Of a stretch of 64,000 nucleotides of DNA, positions 44,610-56,740 are shown one piece after another. The DNA comes from Spirometra erinaceieuropaei (lineage: Eukaryota > Platyhelminthes > Cestoda > Diphyllobothriidea > Diphyllobothriidae). Position 1 is the stretch's first letter. Every line of letters begins with the position of its first letter. The notes under the pieces were generated by a model that ran no database searches, was not told the origin of the DNA, and saw only the letters and a list, made by a program, of their open reading frames with translations. The stretch spans positions 1 through 64,000 of the forward strand of contig CACRXP010000901.1 in NCBI GenBank assembly GCA_902702965.1, read 5' to 3'. A program made the translations under genes and the position numbers.

Positions 44610-47600
44610 CTTACTTAAGAGTTTCAGTTCGGCTCCAGACTATCATCGGTCAGTAGCTCAAGATATGTAATTCGGCCAAGGGCTCAGGATCTTTTATCTG
44701 TGATCAGAAATATTTAGGGTCGCTTGAGAGGGGGTGGTATTTACGAACCTGTTCGGTTTGCTACAATCCTTGACTTTATTCACCGCCTAGATTTTTCGCA
44801 GACATATGCATACTGATGCGAATCTGATATTTAGTCAACAAAAAGTCCAGTTTTCACGCTCTTAGGTTAAAGTATGATTAGTTTATGGCTGCAAATGAGG
44901 AAGAAATGTGAATTCCCGTCTTCTTTGCCTTCGACGTTCGAAAAGTGCCTGAAAGTATGGCATGCACCATTGTCCTGGTGATTTTTATTACGATAGATAC
45001 TCAGTTTAATTCTGCATTGAGGCCTTGTATCGTAAGTCTCGATAGTGAGCTGAACATCCGATCATCCTGAAGGAGTGGAGCACTTACTATAACATTCGGG
45101 CTTGCTCCCATTTCACCGTTAACTAGGAACTTGGTCTTAGTCATGTTGCGCGATAAATTCACTAGTCTCTTTAAGATTTTGTGCTAATAAGAGCCGAATT
45201 TTGATGATAAACGCACTCATAATAGATCATCCTTAAGGCGGACTGATTATTCGTAGTCAAACACTGTCACACTCCTACAGAACTGAGCTCAATACCTAGA
45301 TAAATGGACGTTAACTGCGCACATAGTAGAACATCCTAACTCTTAAAACTTCTTTGGCAGCGTTGATTGGGCGGCCTAAAATGTCGCCCTAGAAGGGAGG
45401 GAACGCAAACTACTCTCTCAGACTCTGCTGACTATTAGATATCAGTGATGCACCTAAAAATGTTAAGCTTTTAAACTAAAGGTACTTTCTTAGGTTGGTC
45501 TGTGACTCGATGAATGACCAACCACGGGGTCTGTAGCCAAATTTGAATAGATATTTCAATCGGCACAATCAAAACGCAGTTGACCGCGCACATCCTATGG
45601 GGTTAGTCTACACTCGGGGAGATGTTTGCAGGATGGCCGAAACTCATGAAAAGAGAAAAGTAAAGAGCTTTACAACTTTATCATGGACTGCGTCTTGAAA
45701 ATCTGAGCAGAACCGTCATCTATGTTTGGACTCTCAACAGCCATATATTACGGTAGGATACTTAAGCTTCCGTCTTCTTTGTTCAATAAACATGTAGCAT
45801 TTATGTAAATAAATGTCTTATTCCCCCGTTTATGATAAAAAGACATTGATGTACTGATGGCGATCTACTTTTCTGGGCCAGATTTCTTATCTTCACGGAG
45901 ACCAGAATCTTCCAACGTAGGAGGAATGGGGGTAAAATTCGAGAAGTGTTCTTGCAAAAGCATAAACATGGATCAATAATGGCGGAAGATATCCGAAACT
46001 TAACTACATCAGTCATTGACGGCGGATATACTGCAAATACGGTTTAGTAGCTGTTCGGAACTTCTCACGAAAAAATTCAGGGTTTAAATGAGCCGGCAGA
46101 AGAAGTTACCTTCAAGATACATCAGTGAATACGACTTTATCTTGACTGAACATTGCTCATGGGCTCCGGCAGAGTGTGTTCTGAAACCTCAGCTGGCAGA
46201 GCTCCCAACAACCAACTGACATAAACTCAGGTTATAAGTTTCCCGAGCCTTAGGTCAGCTCATGACTGATTGGTGACTACAATCAACCCAGAAACGTTAT
46301 TCCAGCTTCCCTTGAATCTGTCAAATCATTCCCCTTATCCGAATGGAGGTGACGCTTTATTGATTAATTTGTTTTACCGCTCCAAAATAGAATGAAGCAA
46401 AAGTTCAAAAGGGAAGAACTCGTTTATACAACAAAATTGAGCAAAGAGGACTATTCGATATTCCAATAGATCAACTAAGCATGTCACTTTTGAAACATTT
46501 TCTTTTTGAAAGAAATGGAAACGACAGAAACTGTTATATGAGCAGCATTTCCTTTTGTCATTCTGTTTCATTTTATGCTAGACTTGGGTCGGTATGCCAG
46601 CATGGAATGGCTCCTTATAAGGACCCACTAAACACCGCAGTTCAGAAAAGGAATGAAGAGTGCGTTCCTTGGAAGTGAGATAGTGGCAGATACTTTGTTT
46701 CCGTAAAAAAGTGATCTTTTTACGAGAATATGGTACATATCGAACATTTCGTATAAATGATACTTTAAAGCAGCAATAAAAAGCAAAGTTAAGAAGTCGG
46801 AACATCACTAGGGCAAAGGAGTATAGTTCTTGAGAAAATCGCTACTAGTCAGGTCATGTGGCCAAAATATTATGAGCGTAAACGGATTGCCGAAAATTCA
46901 AACAAAAATTGATCTTCACCTAAAATTAGCCTAACATCCTCCTGAAGCAGCTAACTGAACTCGCGGTACGCCTGCTAGGCCGACAGAAGGCTCTACTTTT
47001 AAGTATTAACCGGTCTTTAATATTCAAGCACGATAGTCACGCAGGTACTATTTGCTCTCATATTTCGATGCTTCATACAGTTTAGGGTTTTTTGTTTATA
47101 TATCTTCCTCTTTTATCATAACTTACCGGAAAACGAAGTTTACACTTCTTTTAAGAAAAGACCCTCATTAAAACAACTTCTCCTTGAAAGTTTTCAACTT
47201 GAGCTCACGTCATTTAACGGGCAACGATTACAACCAGTTTCATTCAAAAGTCAAGGGATATTGTCTATCTGAGAGGGAGCGTGATTGATCAGTACCCATC
47301 GCAACTTTTGCCCTGCGACACCGCGCAAAAATGAGCTTCCAGCAAGAGACCGTAAAGCTGCGGACATTTTCTATTTTTTCTCGTTTTGTAAAGAATTATC
47401 ATTGGCGAAAACGTTTATATTGCAGCCGCCAGGATGCAGGGTACAGTGGGTACAGTAAATGATCCCGCCAAAACATACTTCTTCCTTCGTGCCGACTAAA
47501 AGGAGAATGACTCGTATGCACGCACTTATTATATATTTTAATAAAAGTCCTTAGATTATACGAGCCGAGACGCTCACGATGTTGCGAACTCTAAAGCATC

Positions 47601-48280
47601 AAACGTTACAGTCGAACCCTAGTGACATCTAAAGAATATGCCGGATGGAATTTTAACTGGATAAGTAATAAAAAAAATGATGTATTGAAACAAAGGTAGG
47701 AAAGTGAGCTAACGGGAACAATTAAAGGAGCTTTTAGCGCCTCCCGCTGAAAGACGCGAAATAGCTAAAACCAGTTTCGCACATTCGTCATCCATTTTCT
47801 TAGAATCATTTTACCAGTAGTGTATAATCAGCAAACTTGCATTTCATGGTCCGACGCCGTACCACGATCAGCTGAAAAAAGGAAGAAAAACATAATAAAA
47901 TACGCTGGCACTCCAGACCTATCTGCAGCCCATCCTTCGGTTTTCTTGCGTGTCTAGTGTGAATTTTAATGAGCGGATTCTTGGCGATTCAACGAAATTT
48001 GTGATTACCTTTAAATATCATGGGTGTCCCAATGAATATGCTCGGCCATTTTCGAAAACCTCGGGGGTTATGTTTGTCCCTGCCGTCAGAAAACGATGAA
48101 CTTGCTAGAGAACGAACGCATTTAGTTTCTAATGATTATTCTCACGGATGGAAGCGAATATGCAAATCCCAGGTTCTTGTTGTAAAGAAGATGAACACAC
48201 GATCTCTGGGACAGTAGGTGTATTAGTCTGGGATTTTGGTCTCGCCACTACACAGGACAGGCCAGACGATGACTTAGCTC
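44610..48280. other. no gene recognised
   Basis: Short frames only, without domain signatures or clear repeat families. Confidence 0.45.
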
Positions 48281-48284
48281 ACCA

Positions 48285-48677
48285 ATAACGGAGCATAAGC
48301 GGGCGGTCCGAGGAGGCGACCTGTTGTCTCAGGTCGTCATTCACACCCTGGAGGAGGGCCACGAATTCAACTTCGCGAACCCGCGGATAGTGGCGCGGGC
48401 CAGCAATAAGACAGGGCGAGAACTGTTGGAGGCCTGGGTGTCTGACACCAACTCTATCAACAGGCACGTTGACGAAGCCCCCTGCTATCACGCGCTCCGT
48501 TCCCGCGGCCAAGAGGCGGGACCCAATTTTCAGCCAAGGGTGCAAGCTCTCACGCCGCCGCGAGACGGCGTGGGACTCAGCTTATCGCGAATACCACCCT
48601 CTGCACTCATATCGTCCCCCCTTTATGGCTTGACTACAAAAACTGCTCATTTGATGTCGCATTCTCACAGTCTCTGA
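48285..48677 (+). pseudogene. PLE GIY-YIG endonuclease, C-terminal part
   Basis: The frame runs ITEHKRAVRGGDLLSQVV, then GHEFNFANPRIVARASNKTG, ELLEAWVSDTNSINRH and ALRSRGQ, aligning block for block with the endonuclease at 3616-4080 from its EHK segment onward. The GIY/YIG and Cys-pair half is missing, so it is 5'-truncated. The frame is open for about 130 codons to TGA near 48677, and the tail then shares the PLE 3' block ('gacgctggtttcttgtacgag'). No RT or X neighbours are present. It is younger or less decayed than the copy at 55 kb. Confidence 0.65.
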
Positions 48678-48920
48678 CGCTGGTTTCTTGTACGAGACCG
48701 AAAGTTCAGACTAATATACCTTCTGTCCCAGAGATCGTGTGTTCATCTTCTTTACTATGATTATTCCCTGTTTTTTGAAGATATCCAAAATTACCTGGAG
48801 AAAACGACACAGACCCTTCCTAAGCCGAGATTGACCGAGTTAGTTTTCTTTCGCATAATGTAGCAGTCCTTCAGCACAGAACGACTGAGACGTAGTACAT
48901 TATGTTTGATGCCAGAATTT

Positions 48921-49160
48921 GGTCAGATGTGGTTATGTAGCCCCAGCCACCTGCAATACGGGTCCGGTGGTAATGGGGGTTTTGCAGGTGGGGCCGCGAA
49001 ACGCACAGGCGACGAGGTTACGTAGCTGTATGCTAAAGAAAAAAGCTATTGGGAATGAGCGGTTGTGCTTTTAGTGGTGGAGAAATAATTGCCATAACTC
49101 TAACTCCTAACCCCTACCGTATTCTGTTTATAAGGTGGGACTACAAAACCACATCTTACC
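48921..49160. mobile_element. telomere-like inverted-repeat element 3
   Basis: Left end GGTCAGATGTGGTTATGTAG; right end complement GGTAAGATGTGGTTTTGTAG. Flanks CAGAATTT (48913-48920) and CAGGATTT (49161-49168) match at 7 of 8 bases, an 8-bp target duplication. The interior has a short C-rich telomere-like run (ctctaactcctaacccctacc, in part, near 49097-49117). There is no ORF. The left terminus also occurs inside element 2. Confidence 0.65.
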
Positions 49161-49589
49161 CAGGATTTTTCATAAGCCAGTGAATTCTCCATTCACACAG
49201 CAACATAGATGGCTATTTACCAATATTATTTTTGAAGTATACAACACGGCTCACTTTCATTGAAAAATCTGACGAGTATTTCGCGGCGTCCTCTAAATGC
49301 TATTGAGGGATCCAGTATTTTTCTCAAGCAGAAGGCGTGCAGTTTATAGCTTGGAAACACCCAGCGCAGGTGTAACATCAGATAAAATTTCAAATCAGCT
49401 GTGGATTCAGAAAGTCATTTAAGACCATATAATCAACTTTTTTCATGCAGAAAACTATGAGGGGACGTAAGTTACCACACAAAAATTACAAGGAGGAATA
49501 TTATGATGCAGGCCACTTATACCATACTTTGAAGTTATAAGAGTATAGAAAATTAGCGTGGAAGGTCATGCTGCTCAAGAACCCATTTG

Positions 49590-49765
49590 TAGCGAATGTT
49601 AATTTTTGGTCAAACAAAAAAACATGCCCTCAAAGGCCGGCATTCTATTGTGACTAAAAAATCATAGAAATATGTTATATGATGGGCAATATTACGACTT
49701 CACCTAAGTGATCCCTCCAAACCGCGACCGTATTTCAGAACTGCAGCTAATGTTTTATTGGATGC
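49590..49765. repeat. FB right-arm fragment
   Basis: 'aaaggccggcattctattgtgac', 'acttcacctaagtgatccct' and 'gtatttcagaactgcagct' occur in the order of the right arm of the CAGTG-type FB. The left arm is absent. Confidence 0.45.
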
Positions 49766-49769
49766 ATCA

Positions 49770-50520
49770 TCCCCTGAACGGCCGATTTCAGACTTCTGGG
49801 TGAGAGATTAAACGACAAGGATTAAGTATATGGGGGAGGGGGAGTGAGAAAATGCAAACTGGTATTTAACAAATTCACAAGCGCCTTAACCCGTCTGCTT
49901 TCCTGACAGACGTATGCATTCCATCTTCCATTATTTCGAGTACTTTTTTACTTACTGACTGCTCTCCGCACCAAACTTCTAAATGTGAGCTTTCCTCTTA
50001 CTAATGAACTAGATAGGGGGATGCAGAACAATGAACCAGTGTATAAGTTTCAGCAGCAGCGACTCCTCGGAACGACACAGGTCAGCAAATGTCATCCTAT
50101 CGACGAATAGTCGACCAAAGACTGTGAAGAACACCATCTCTGAAAGATATAATAGGCAAGGCTCCACAGTTTTCACTACCCCGCGCCTATACTTAATTCT
50201 TACCGAGTAAACATATTGCGTTTGATATTACGGACTCAGTCATCCCTGAAAATGCGACCAAGCATGCCACTGGTTGGTAACAACACCTTTCATAGTACAC
50301 AACTTTAGTGTTCGGCATGAAAATTCCGTAAATGAGTGACCAGGACACTTTCGCTGGCAGTTTACATCTTTCTCCTGACATGCTATTCTCAGTGAGTCAT
50401 TCACGATCATTTCAAAAAAATTTGTCGCTCAGTTACTCTCAGCATGCGGTATCGTCCCGAAAATTTCCGCTCTCAGAAGCAGTACTCCCTTGATCAGACT
50501 ATATGGGTTTATTGGTACAG
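49770..50520. other. no gene recognised
   Basis: No supported feature. Confidence 0.45.
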
Positions 50521-50522
50521 TA

Positions 50523-51498
50523 GATGGGCTAACTCAAGAAATGTCAACCGAAATTCCGAAATGTGTTTTCGTTTCGGAAAGATTAATTAAGTGGGGTTGT
50601 AAAACTAGTCAGCCTGCAACATAATTCTATAATATTTCAGTTACCTCAGGATGCCGGCTTTCGAATGAACTTTCTTTCCGCTGCATGCAGAAACTACACT
50701 CTGCAAAAAATGACTACTTTATTAGCATGAATTTTTCTCATTGATTTTCGATTCCCCTTAAAGTCCAATTATATTTCATCAAAAACGTAAATAAAAATAT
50801 TCAGTCTCTTGCTCATTCGGTAGAAAATGACGTCTTCTTCCGATCTTATACTCGAAAGAAGGGTATAATTCGGTTTTCAAAAACTTTCCTTATTCTCGAA
50901 TAATTTTGAACCCGCTCTACCGTTACACTTAGATTCAGGGTTTCCAAACTACAAGCCGTATATTTTCCGCGTACGGAAAACCATACATTTCTCTACTGTA
51001 ATAAAGGGGGACCATATAGGGTACATAAAGTTTAGCAGTGGATTTAATCCTTGTTGTTAACTTCACGAGCCACAATGGTAGATGCAGACATATAATGATT
51101 TATGAACGGCCATTTCACGGTATTAAAGTCTCACAATTATAAACTTTTTAAAACTGAATCATGCCCCTCCTTCGAGCATAAAATTAAAAAAAGACGTAAT
51201 GTTCAACCGAATGAGCAAAAAGAATGAATATCTTTATGCATGTTTTCCATGGAAAAGAATAGGACTTTTAGGGGCATCTAAAATCAATGAGAAAAATTCA
51301 TGCTAATTTAGTGATCATTTTTTTACAGAGTGTAGTATTTGCATGCGCGGAAAGGAAGTTCATTCGAAAGCCGGCATCCCGTGGTAACTGGACTATTATA
51401 GAATTATGTTGTATGCTGACTAGTTTTACAACCCTCTTAAATAATCTTTTCGAAACGCATTTCGGAATTTCGGTTGACATTTCATAAGTTAGCCCACC
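50523..51498. mobile_element. FB foldback element copy G
   Basis: The left end is TA|GATGGGCTAACTCAAGAAAT and the right end is ATTTCATAAGTTAGCCCACC|TA. Flanking TA is at 50521-50522 and 51499-51500. Arms of about 350 bp share 'accgaaattccgaaatg', 'ggatgccggctttcgaatg' and 'gaagtataattcggtttt'-type blocks. The centre (50880-51130) contains 'gaacccgctctaccgttac'. It is 976 bp long. Small mirror-image frames in both arms explain the paired short ORFs at 51287-51487. Confidence 0.8.
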
Positions 51499-51500
51499 TA

Positions 51501-54500
51501 CTCTACGTCCTCCACGCGCGATGTCTCATCAACCGTAAGATGTCTTGTGTCTCCGTGCCCCATGACACGCAACGGTTTATTGTTTACCGACCGGACGAAG
51601 TTACTTTAAACTATCCTAGCTATCGCATGACTGATTATCCCTATGCGCGATCGATTTACGTGACGGAAGTTTTTGGCCCACCTTTGTCTTCTCAAATAGG
51701 GTGAAAAAATGGAGTCATCTATGAACGCCCCAAAAAAGGTTATATGCACGTAGTAATTGTGTGTATGGTTTTGAGTACGTGAGCATAGAAATAAAATGGC
51801 CGAAGAACACATTTTTTTATATGTCCGTACTTTTGGAGAAAGATCAGTGTTTAAAAAAGGACATAGTTAATAATCTGGTTAAATGAAATTGACTGAAATG
51901 CCGTCGTCAGCTTGCTTACCAGGCCACATGCTTAAATGGTTGAAAACTAGGAAAAGAACGCATCAAATCCAACTCCTATAACACCTAATAATTGGCTTTA
52001 ACACTGGCGTCCCAGTTTCCGTTCCAAGCACTTGAGGCCCGTCTCCTACTATACTCGGTGGTCGATCCGGGGCAGGATCTGGAAGGAGCAGTCTGTAGGG
52101 GACAGAAACATGCAACTCAGTGCTCGCTGGGATTGCATTTTTACTTTTGCCTAAATGGAATTTGGCTCTCCGGAATTGGCTAGATTACGGTTTTCACATT
52201 TCACTCTCTAGGTAACTCCCAGGATGTGTGAACATTTTGGAAGTACTTTTTAGACTATTTCACGCTTATTAACAATGGCTGTATAAAAGTGGTCATTATA
52301 TTTGGTGAACGCATGGTGCCAACAAGCAGAAGCACCAAACGAATCCCAAAATCTAAGTACATCCTCCATTTTCTAATGTGTAGATGCAAAATTAATGTTC
52401 GTAAGGACATTTAACCTGAGTAAGGTGTTGCTTAAACGTTAGGATTTGTAGTCCAATACTAATGTGTATATCTTAGAACTTTGGAGGCAGCATGCTAAGA
52501 TGAAGTAACGTTTAGACATTTTGTGCGAAAGCTAGCTTCTTTAAAAATAGCATAGCTTCAGCATAACTTCTTGCAGTCCAGCTTGGGATGACAGGAATGT
52601 CCTGAACTCCGTGTTTCATGGGGCCCAAAAAAACGTTTATAACACAGGTTTGAGAAGAAGTGTAACTTTTTTGCATTTTTCTCATAGCAAAAGCGTCAGA
52701 TATATAAGTAAGTAGGCCGCTGCTGCATGAAACAGGACGCACCATCACAACGACTACTTAGCTTCAGGAAAGCAAGACAACACCAGAGTGGAATACCAAT
52801 AAAATCAACTTTCAAGTTTTCAGACAACCTGTCGTCGGGGCAAGCTAGATTACAGCTGCAAGCACATATTTTTACTGCAGTAGGGAAAACTAAATTAAGT
52901 TACTTACCAACACCCAAAGCGGGATTTCAAGATCTGGATGTAAAATAAACAGGGCACATTCAGTTCCGAAGGACGTTTTATCTAAAATTTCATAAAACCA
53001 TTTGCTAGGACATCGTGGTACACTGCTAATACACTGCAAGTACAATCCCTTTCCAAGGGTGATACGGAATAGGAACTTTAATGTCCGACCGTAGGAACAG
53101 TAATCATCATGCGATCCTTATCGAACCCTCTTGATGAGCATGCAATAATCAGTAGTAATGCGAACCAGTGATAATTGCTCACATACCATGGCAAGTCGAG
53201 AGACACAGAACCATTAACTGCGACGCAAGAAGTACAATCAAGCAAATAACGTCGCGTCTTCTAACATCGGAATTTGTTCTTTAACTACTTCGCAGATTGC
53301 AGCACGATGTGCGCACATATCGATAATTTGTTCCTCCTTTCCCGGCGCGAGTTGTTTTAACATGAGAGTGTCAGTTCCCAACATGCCAAATCCGATCTCC
53401 CAGCAGAGAAGACATACCACACGAGATGATACACCACCCACGGATTACATAGGACCTGCTCTAACGTTAACAGGCTCCACCTATTTGTTGGTCTAAACAA
53501 TGAAAAGATTCCTGTATCCAAAAGGTACTCAATAAAAAAGGATCAGGCAACCAGATATTTTGATTGACCTCTACTTAGTGTTACTTTGCAAACTTTCCTG
53601 GCTACTCAAGTATCCTATTTTATCTCCGTGTTTCGAATTAACTTATGTCAACTCAAATCGCACTATTGGATGCTGTTTGGGTCATATAATTTTCCAAATA
53701 TTACTGAACTCTCACGGTTTTTGGGTTCTACAGAAATGCTCTGAAGGCAGCTCACACAATTCAGAGGGTTTGCGTATCACTCAACATAATGTGCTATGTG
53801 CGCAATTGGTGTTATGCCCTACTCTTTGTTTTCGCAAAAAAAAGAGAAATCGCACTTTGCGTTATCCAGCAAGCTAGTTTTGACATTAAATGGTTTGCTT
53901 TGGCCGCCTATGTCTAGCTGAGGCCACTCAGTTCTATGTTATTTAAAATTCGTCCCTCCCCAGATTGTAAATGAGTATATTAGTATTCTACCAGTTAGAG
54001 AACTGCCCGTAGGCAGTTAGCTCAGGGCGGTTACCAAAGGTAAGTAATTACCGAATTTAAGAAAAGTACGTTGTTTTTATTTTAGAAATTTAGTATGCTT
54101 AATTTCATTTTGTCCATTTCAACGAAAGTTTAGTAAAACGCAGCTTTCCTGTCTAACTGACAGTCATGTTTTTGAGTTTTTACCGCCCATTACAACCAGC
54201 ATGATAGTTTTTTTTATTTATCTCCCTAGGAAAATCTTATTTATTAAAAATGACCTAAATAAAGTTTATGGGTACATGTTTTGTGGCATGGATTAATTCT
54301 CAAAAACTCCAAATTTTTTTTAAGATATTGTTTGAAAGATTATAAGTGACATTTGATTTCACAATAAAGCCCCGATGACACGGATTAAAGCTTGCGGACG
54401 GGTGACTTTTTGCTAGACCGTAAATCTGTCAAGAAAAAGACATTCTGCTTACCCCTCTTCTCTATCTAAGGGATGTGTCTTGCAATACTTGCGGAAAAGT

Positions 54501-55115
54501 AGTTCAAATTAAATGTTTCCCCTCCTTCAATCCGGATTCAGGGGAATATCGAGCATTTCTATAGCCCGCAGAAAGCCCTTGGAAGCCCGGGCGGTAAACA
54601 TACTTGACGCGAATTTGAGAGATCTCCTCTTCGTTTTATCCGCAGAACTCGAATTCATTTGATTGGCTAGATCTTTCCTCAGTCTTCATCGAAGAATAAA
54701 AAATAATTGCCCCTCAAAATACAAATGAAGATGAAAAGAATTAAAATGATTGCTCTTGTAGCATTTATACCTCTCACATATACCTCACAACATAATATTC
54801 TTCTTTTTATGAGATTGAGAAGCTTTTTTCCACGTTAAAAGTCTTATCTGATTTCAAAATCACCATCTTTTTACTCCGACATTTTACAGACTTCAAAATA
54901 GGTACGTTTTCCCACAATCCTTTGACGATGGAAGGCCCATTTAAAAGGCTTGAGTGAAAAGAAAGTGAGGCTACAGAAATCGGACGTGAAGCTGTCACGG
55001 AGAACTGTTTTTCAAATGACCTTGAAAAGATCCGCAAGTTCAGATCCCCGGTGATTGCACAACCGCAAATGTTATAAAGTCCCCCTTTACACCATCTTGC
55101 TTCAATAGCAACCGA
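51501..55115. other. no gene recognised
   Basis: No domain was recognised. The minus-strand frame 53238-53441 has a protein-like composition (LKQLAPGKEEQIIDMCAHRA) but no identifiable family. A hairpin AACTGCC-CGTA-GGCAGTT is at 54001-54018. Confidence 0.4.
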
Positions 55116-55119
55116 ACTT

Positions 55120-55810
55120 TTTAAGACTGGGAGAGGAATGTTCGCGAAGGAAGGTGAAATTTCGAGTTCCAGGTGCATGCATAAATGAAGAAGAAGAGGG
55201 TTCGAGCATCGAAACGCTTTGTTTATTGTCTTGAGTTTTCGGACTCGTGCAGGAGTCCATCGTCAGAGATAGTAGCAGCTACAGCAAAACAAGCGATAGT
55301 CAAAGGGCGTGTAGGCCAATCATCGACCAGCGGCGCAAGACTGGAGGTGGCTACGCAGGGCTCTATACGCCGGCGCCAGATCGATAAACCGATTGACTGA
55401 GTTCTCATCCGAGGCCCAGGCTTCAATCATTTCTCAACCTAATTTGTTTGCGACGTGGGCGAGTTCTTCGGTGGCTGCGAGGTTAAACTTGTGACCCATT
55501 TCGTAGATGTTGTCAGCCACTTGTGATAATGCGTCGTCTTGTCGCACAGCCAACTTATGTTCATGTATGCGCGATCCGAACATGCGTCCACTTTGTCCCG
55601 TGTAGTTGCAAGGACCGTTTCGACACAGGATGTGATACCCTCCTCTAGATTACTCTTCAGGCTTTAACCAGTCTTTAATTTCCATGACCCTATTCCGCAT
55701 GGTGGCTTTTGGGGTGGTGTGCAATGCCAACACCTAGCTCCGCAGCAATGTGCTCGGTCGCTTCTGAAACGCCCTTGATGTCTGGCAGAGAATGCCATAT
55801 CGTCGGTGGT
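55120..55810 (-). pseudogene. PLE GIY-YIG endonuclease with 3' tail
   Basis: On the minus strand from 55810: LPDIKGVSEATEHIAAELGV (linker), then after frame disruption CRNGPCNYTGQSGRMF (Cys pair and YIG-like strand), IHEHKLAVRQDDALSQVA, GHKFNLAATEELAHVANK, an in-frame stop, EMIEAWASDENSVNRFIDLA, and the tail with a GACAATAAAC block. It is closely related to the copy at 3616-4080 but broken by at least one frameshift and one stop. Repeat X lies immediately upstream in the element's sense, the same junction as at 3616. Confidence 0.7.
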
Positions 55811-56740
55811 GTTTATGTTCACTTTGAATTTGACAAAAATAGCACGATACAGCATGTTCCTTTATACGAGACGCCAAAACGAATATGTTACAAGTTTTAA
55901 ACCGTTTTGCTTGCACTAATCAGACTTGGCTTTATGAGGGCCAACGTGAAATAAGGTTCCGAAAGGCCAGCGGTTAGAACACATCTGGAGAGGTTCAAAC
56001 AGCCGCTAAAACTTGGCTCGCATCGGGCTTTCCTCCACCTTCATCTGCGGTATGAAGTGTAGGTTGCTTCGAGTGTATAGTACATAGCCTACAGCATAAT
56101 GACGACTGAATGCAAGTTAAAGCCCGATATGTTCACGGGCTTTAACCGGATAACGTAGGGTGAGCCTCTGGCTGGCTCACCTTTAGAAAAGTAAAAAATG
56201 GTACAAAACTTGTGAAATCTACTTGGCCTCCCAATTTCTATAAATTCGAAAAATTGGACGACAGGCTGTAGGATAACAGAAAACACCTGACAGCTCGACC
56301 GTTGTTTCCGACGATATCCATCGTGTGCTCCGCAGGAAGGTGAGCCTGAATTAGTATATACTGATGGTGGACTTGCGCAGTATCTACTGCACCTCGTCCT
56401 CATCCCCCACTTAGGCCCGGCGTCACGAGAGTGAAGGGGATCGGAGGTGGGAGAGAGAGCATGAACCTGACAAGGCGCCAACCGGCTACCAGAAGTACCA
56501 CAATGTACACCGACCAGGAGTTTACGCAACATCGAAAATGGGGAGCACGGATCCCAGCTGGCACAGCTTGCGCTTGCAAGTAGACCCGCTACCACGCCCC
56601 GGTAGAGTACGTGTTGTGTGAGCATTCCCGACTACACCTGTTGGACTCCGACCCAGCCCCTGTGTTGGTTAAGCGCAGCCACCGCGTGGCCGGGGTAAGG
56701 ACACAGAAAACACGTATAACACAGTCGAAGGACTTCTAGA
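55811..56740 (+). repeat. repeat X, copy 5 (longest)
   Basis: This contains the segment shared with 3236-3615 in reverse (55811-56345) and then the segment shared with copies at 0.9, 6.4 and 28 kb (56290-56740: 'ccatcgtgtgctccgcagg', 'ggacttgcgcagtatctac', 'cccccacttaggcccggcgt', 'ccgcgtggccgggg'). The minus-strand frame 56089-56625 is long (178 codons) but has no recognised domain. Confidence 0.6.

Noticed and set aside
51287..51487. paired short ORFs on opposite strands
   Set aside because: They lie in an FB arm, and similar frames appear in other FB copies because of the inverted structure.
56089..56625. 178-codon minus-strand ORF
   Set aside because: It lies wholly in repeat X. The frame is not conserved in other copies and no domain is recognisable.
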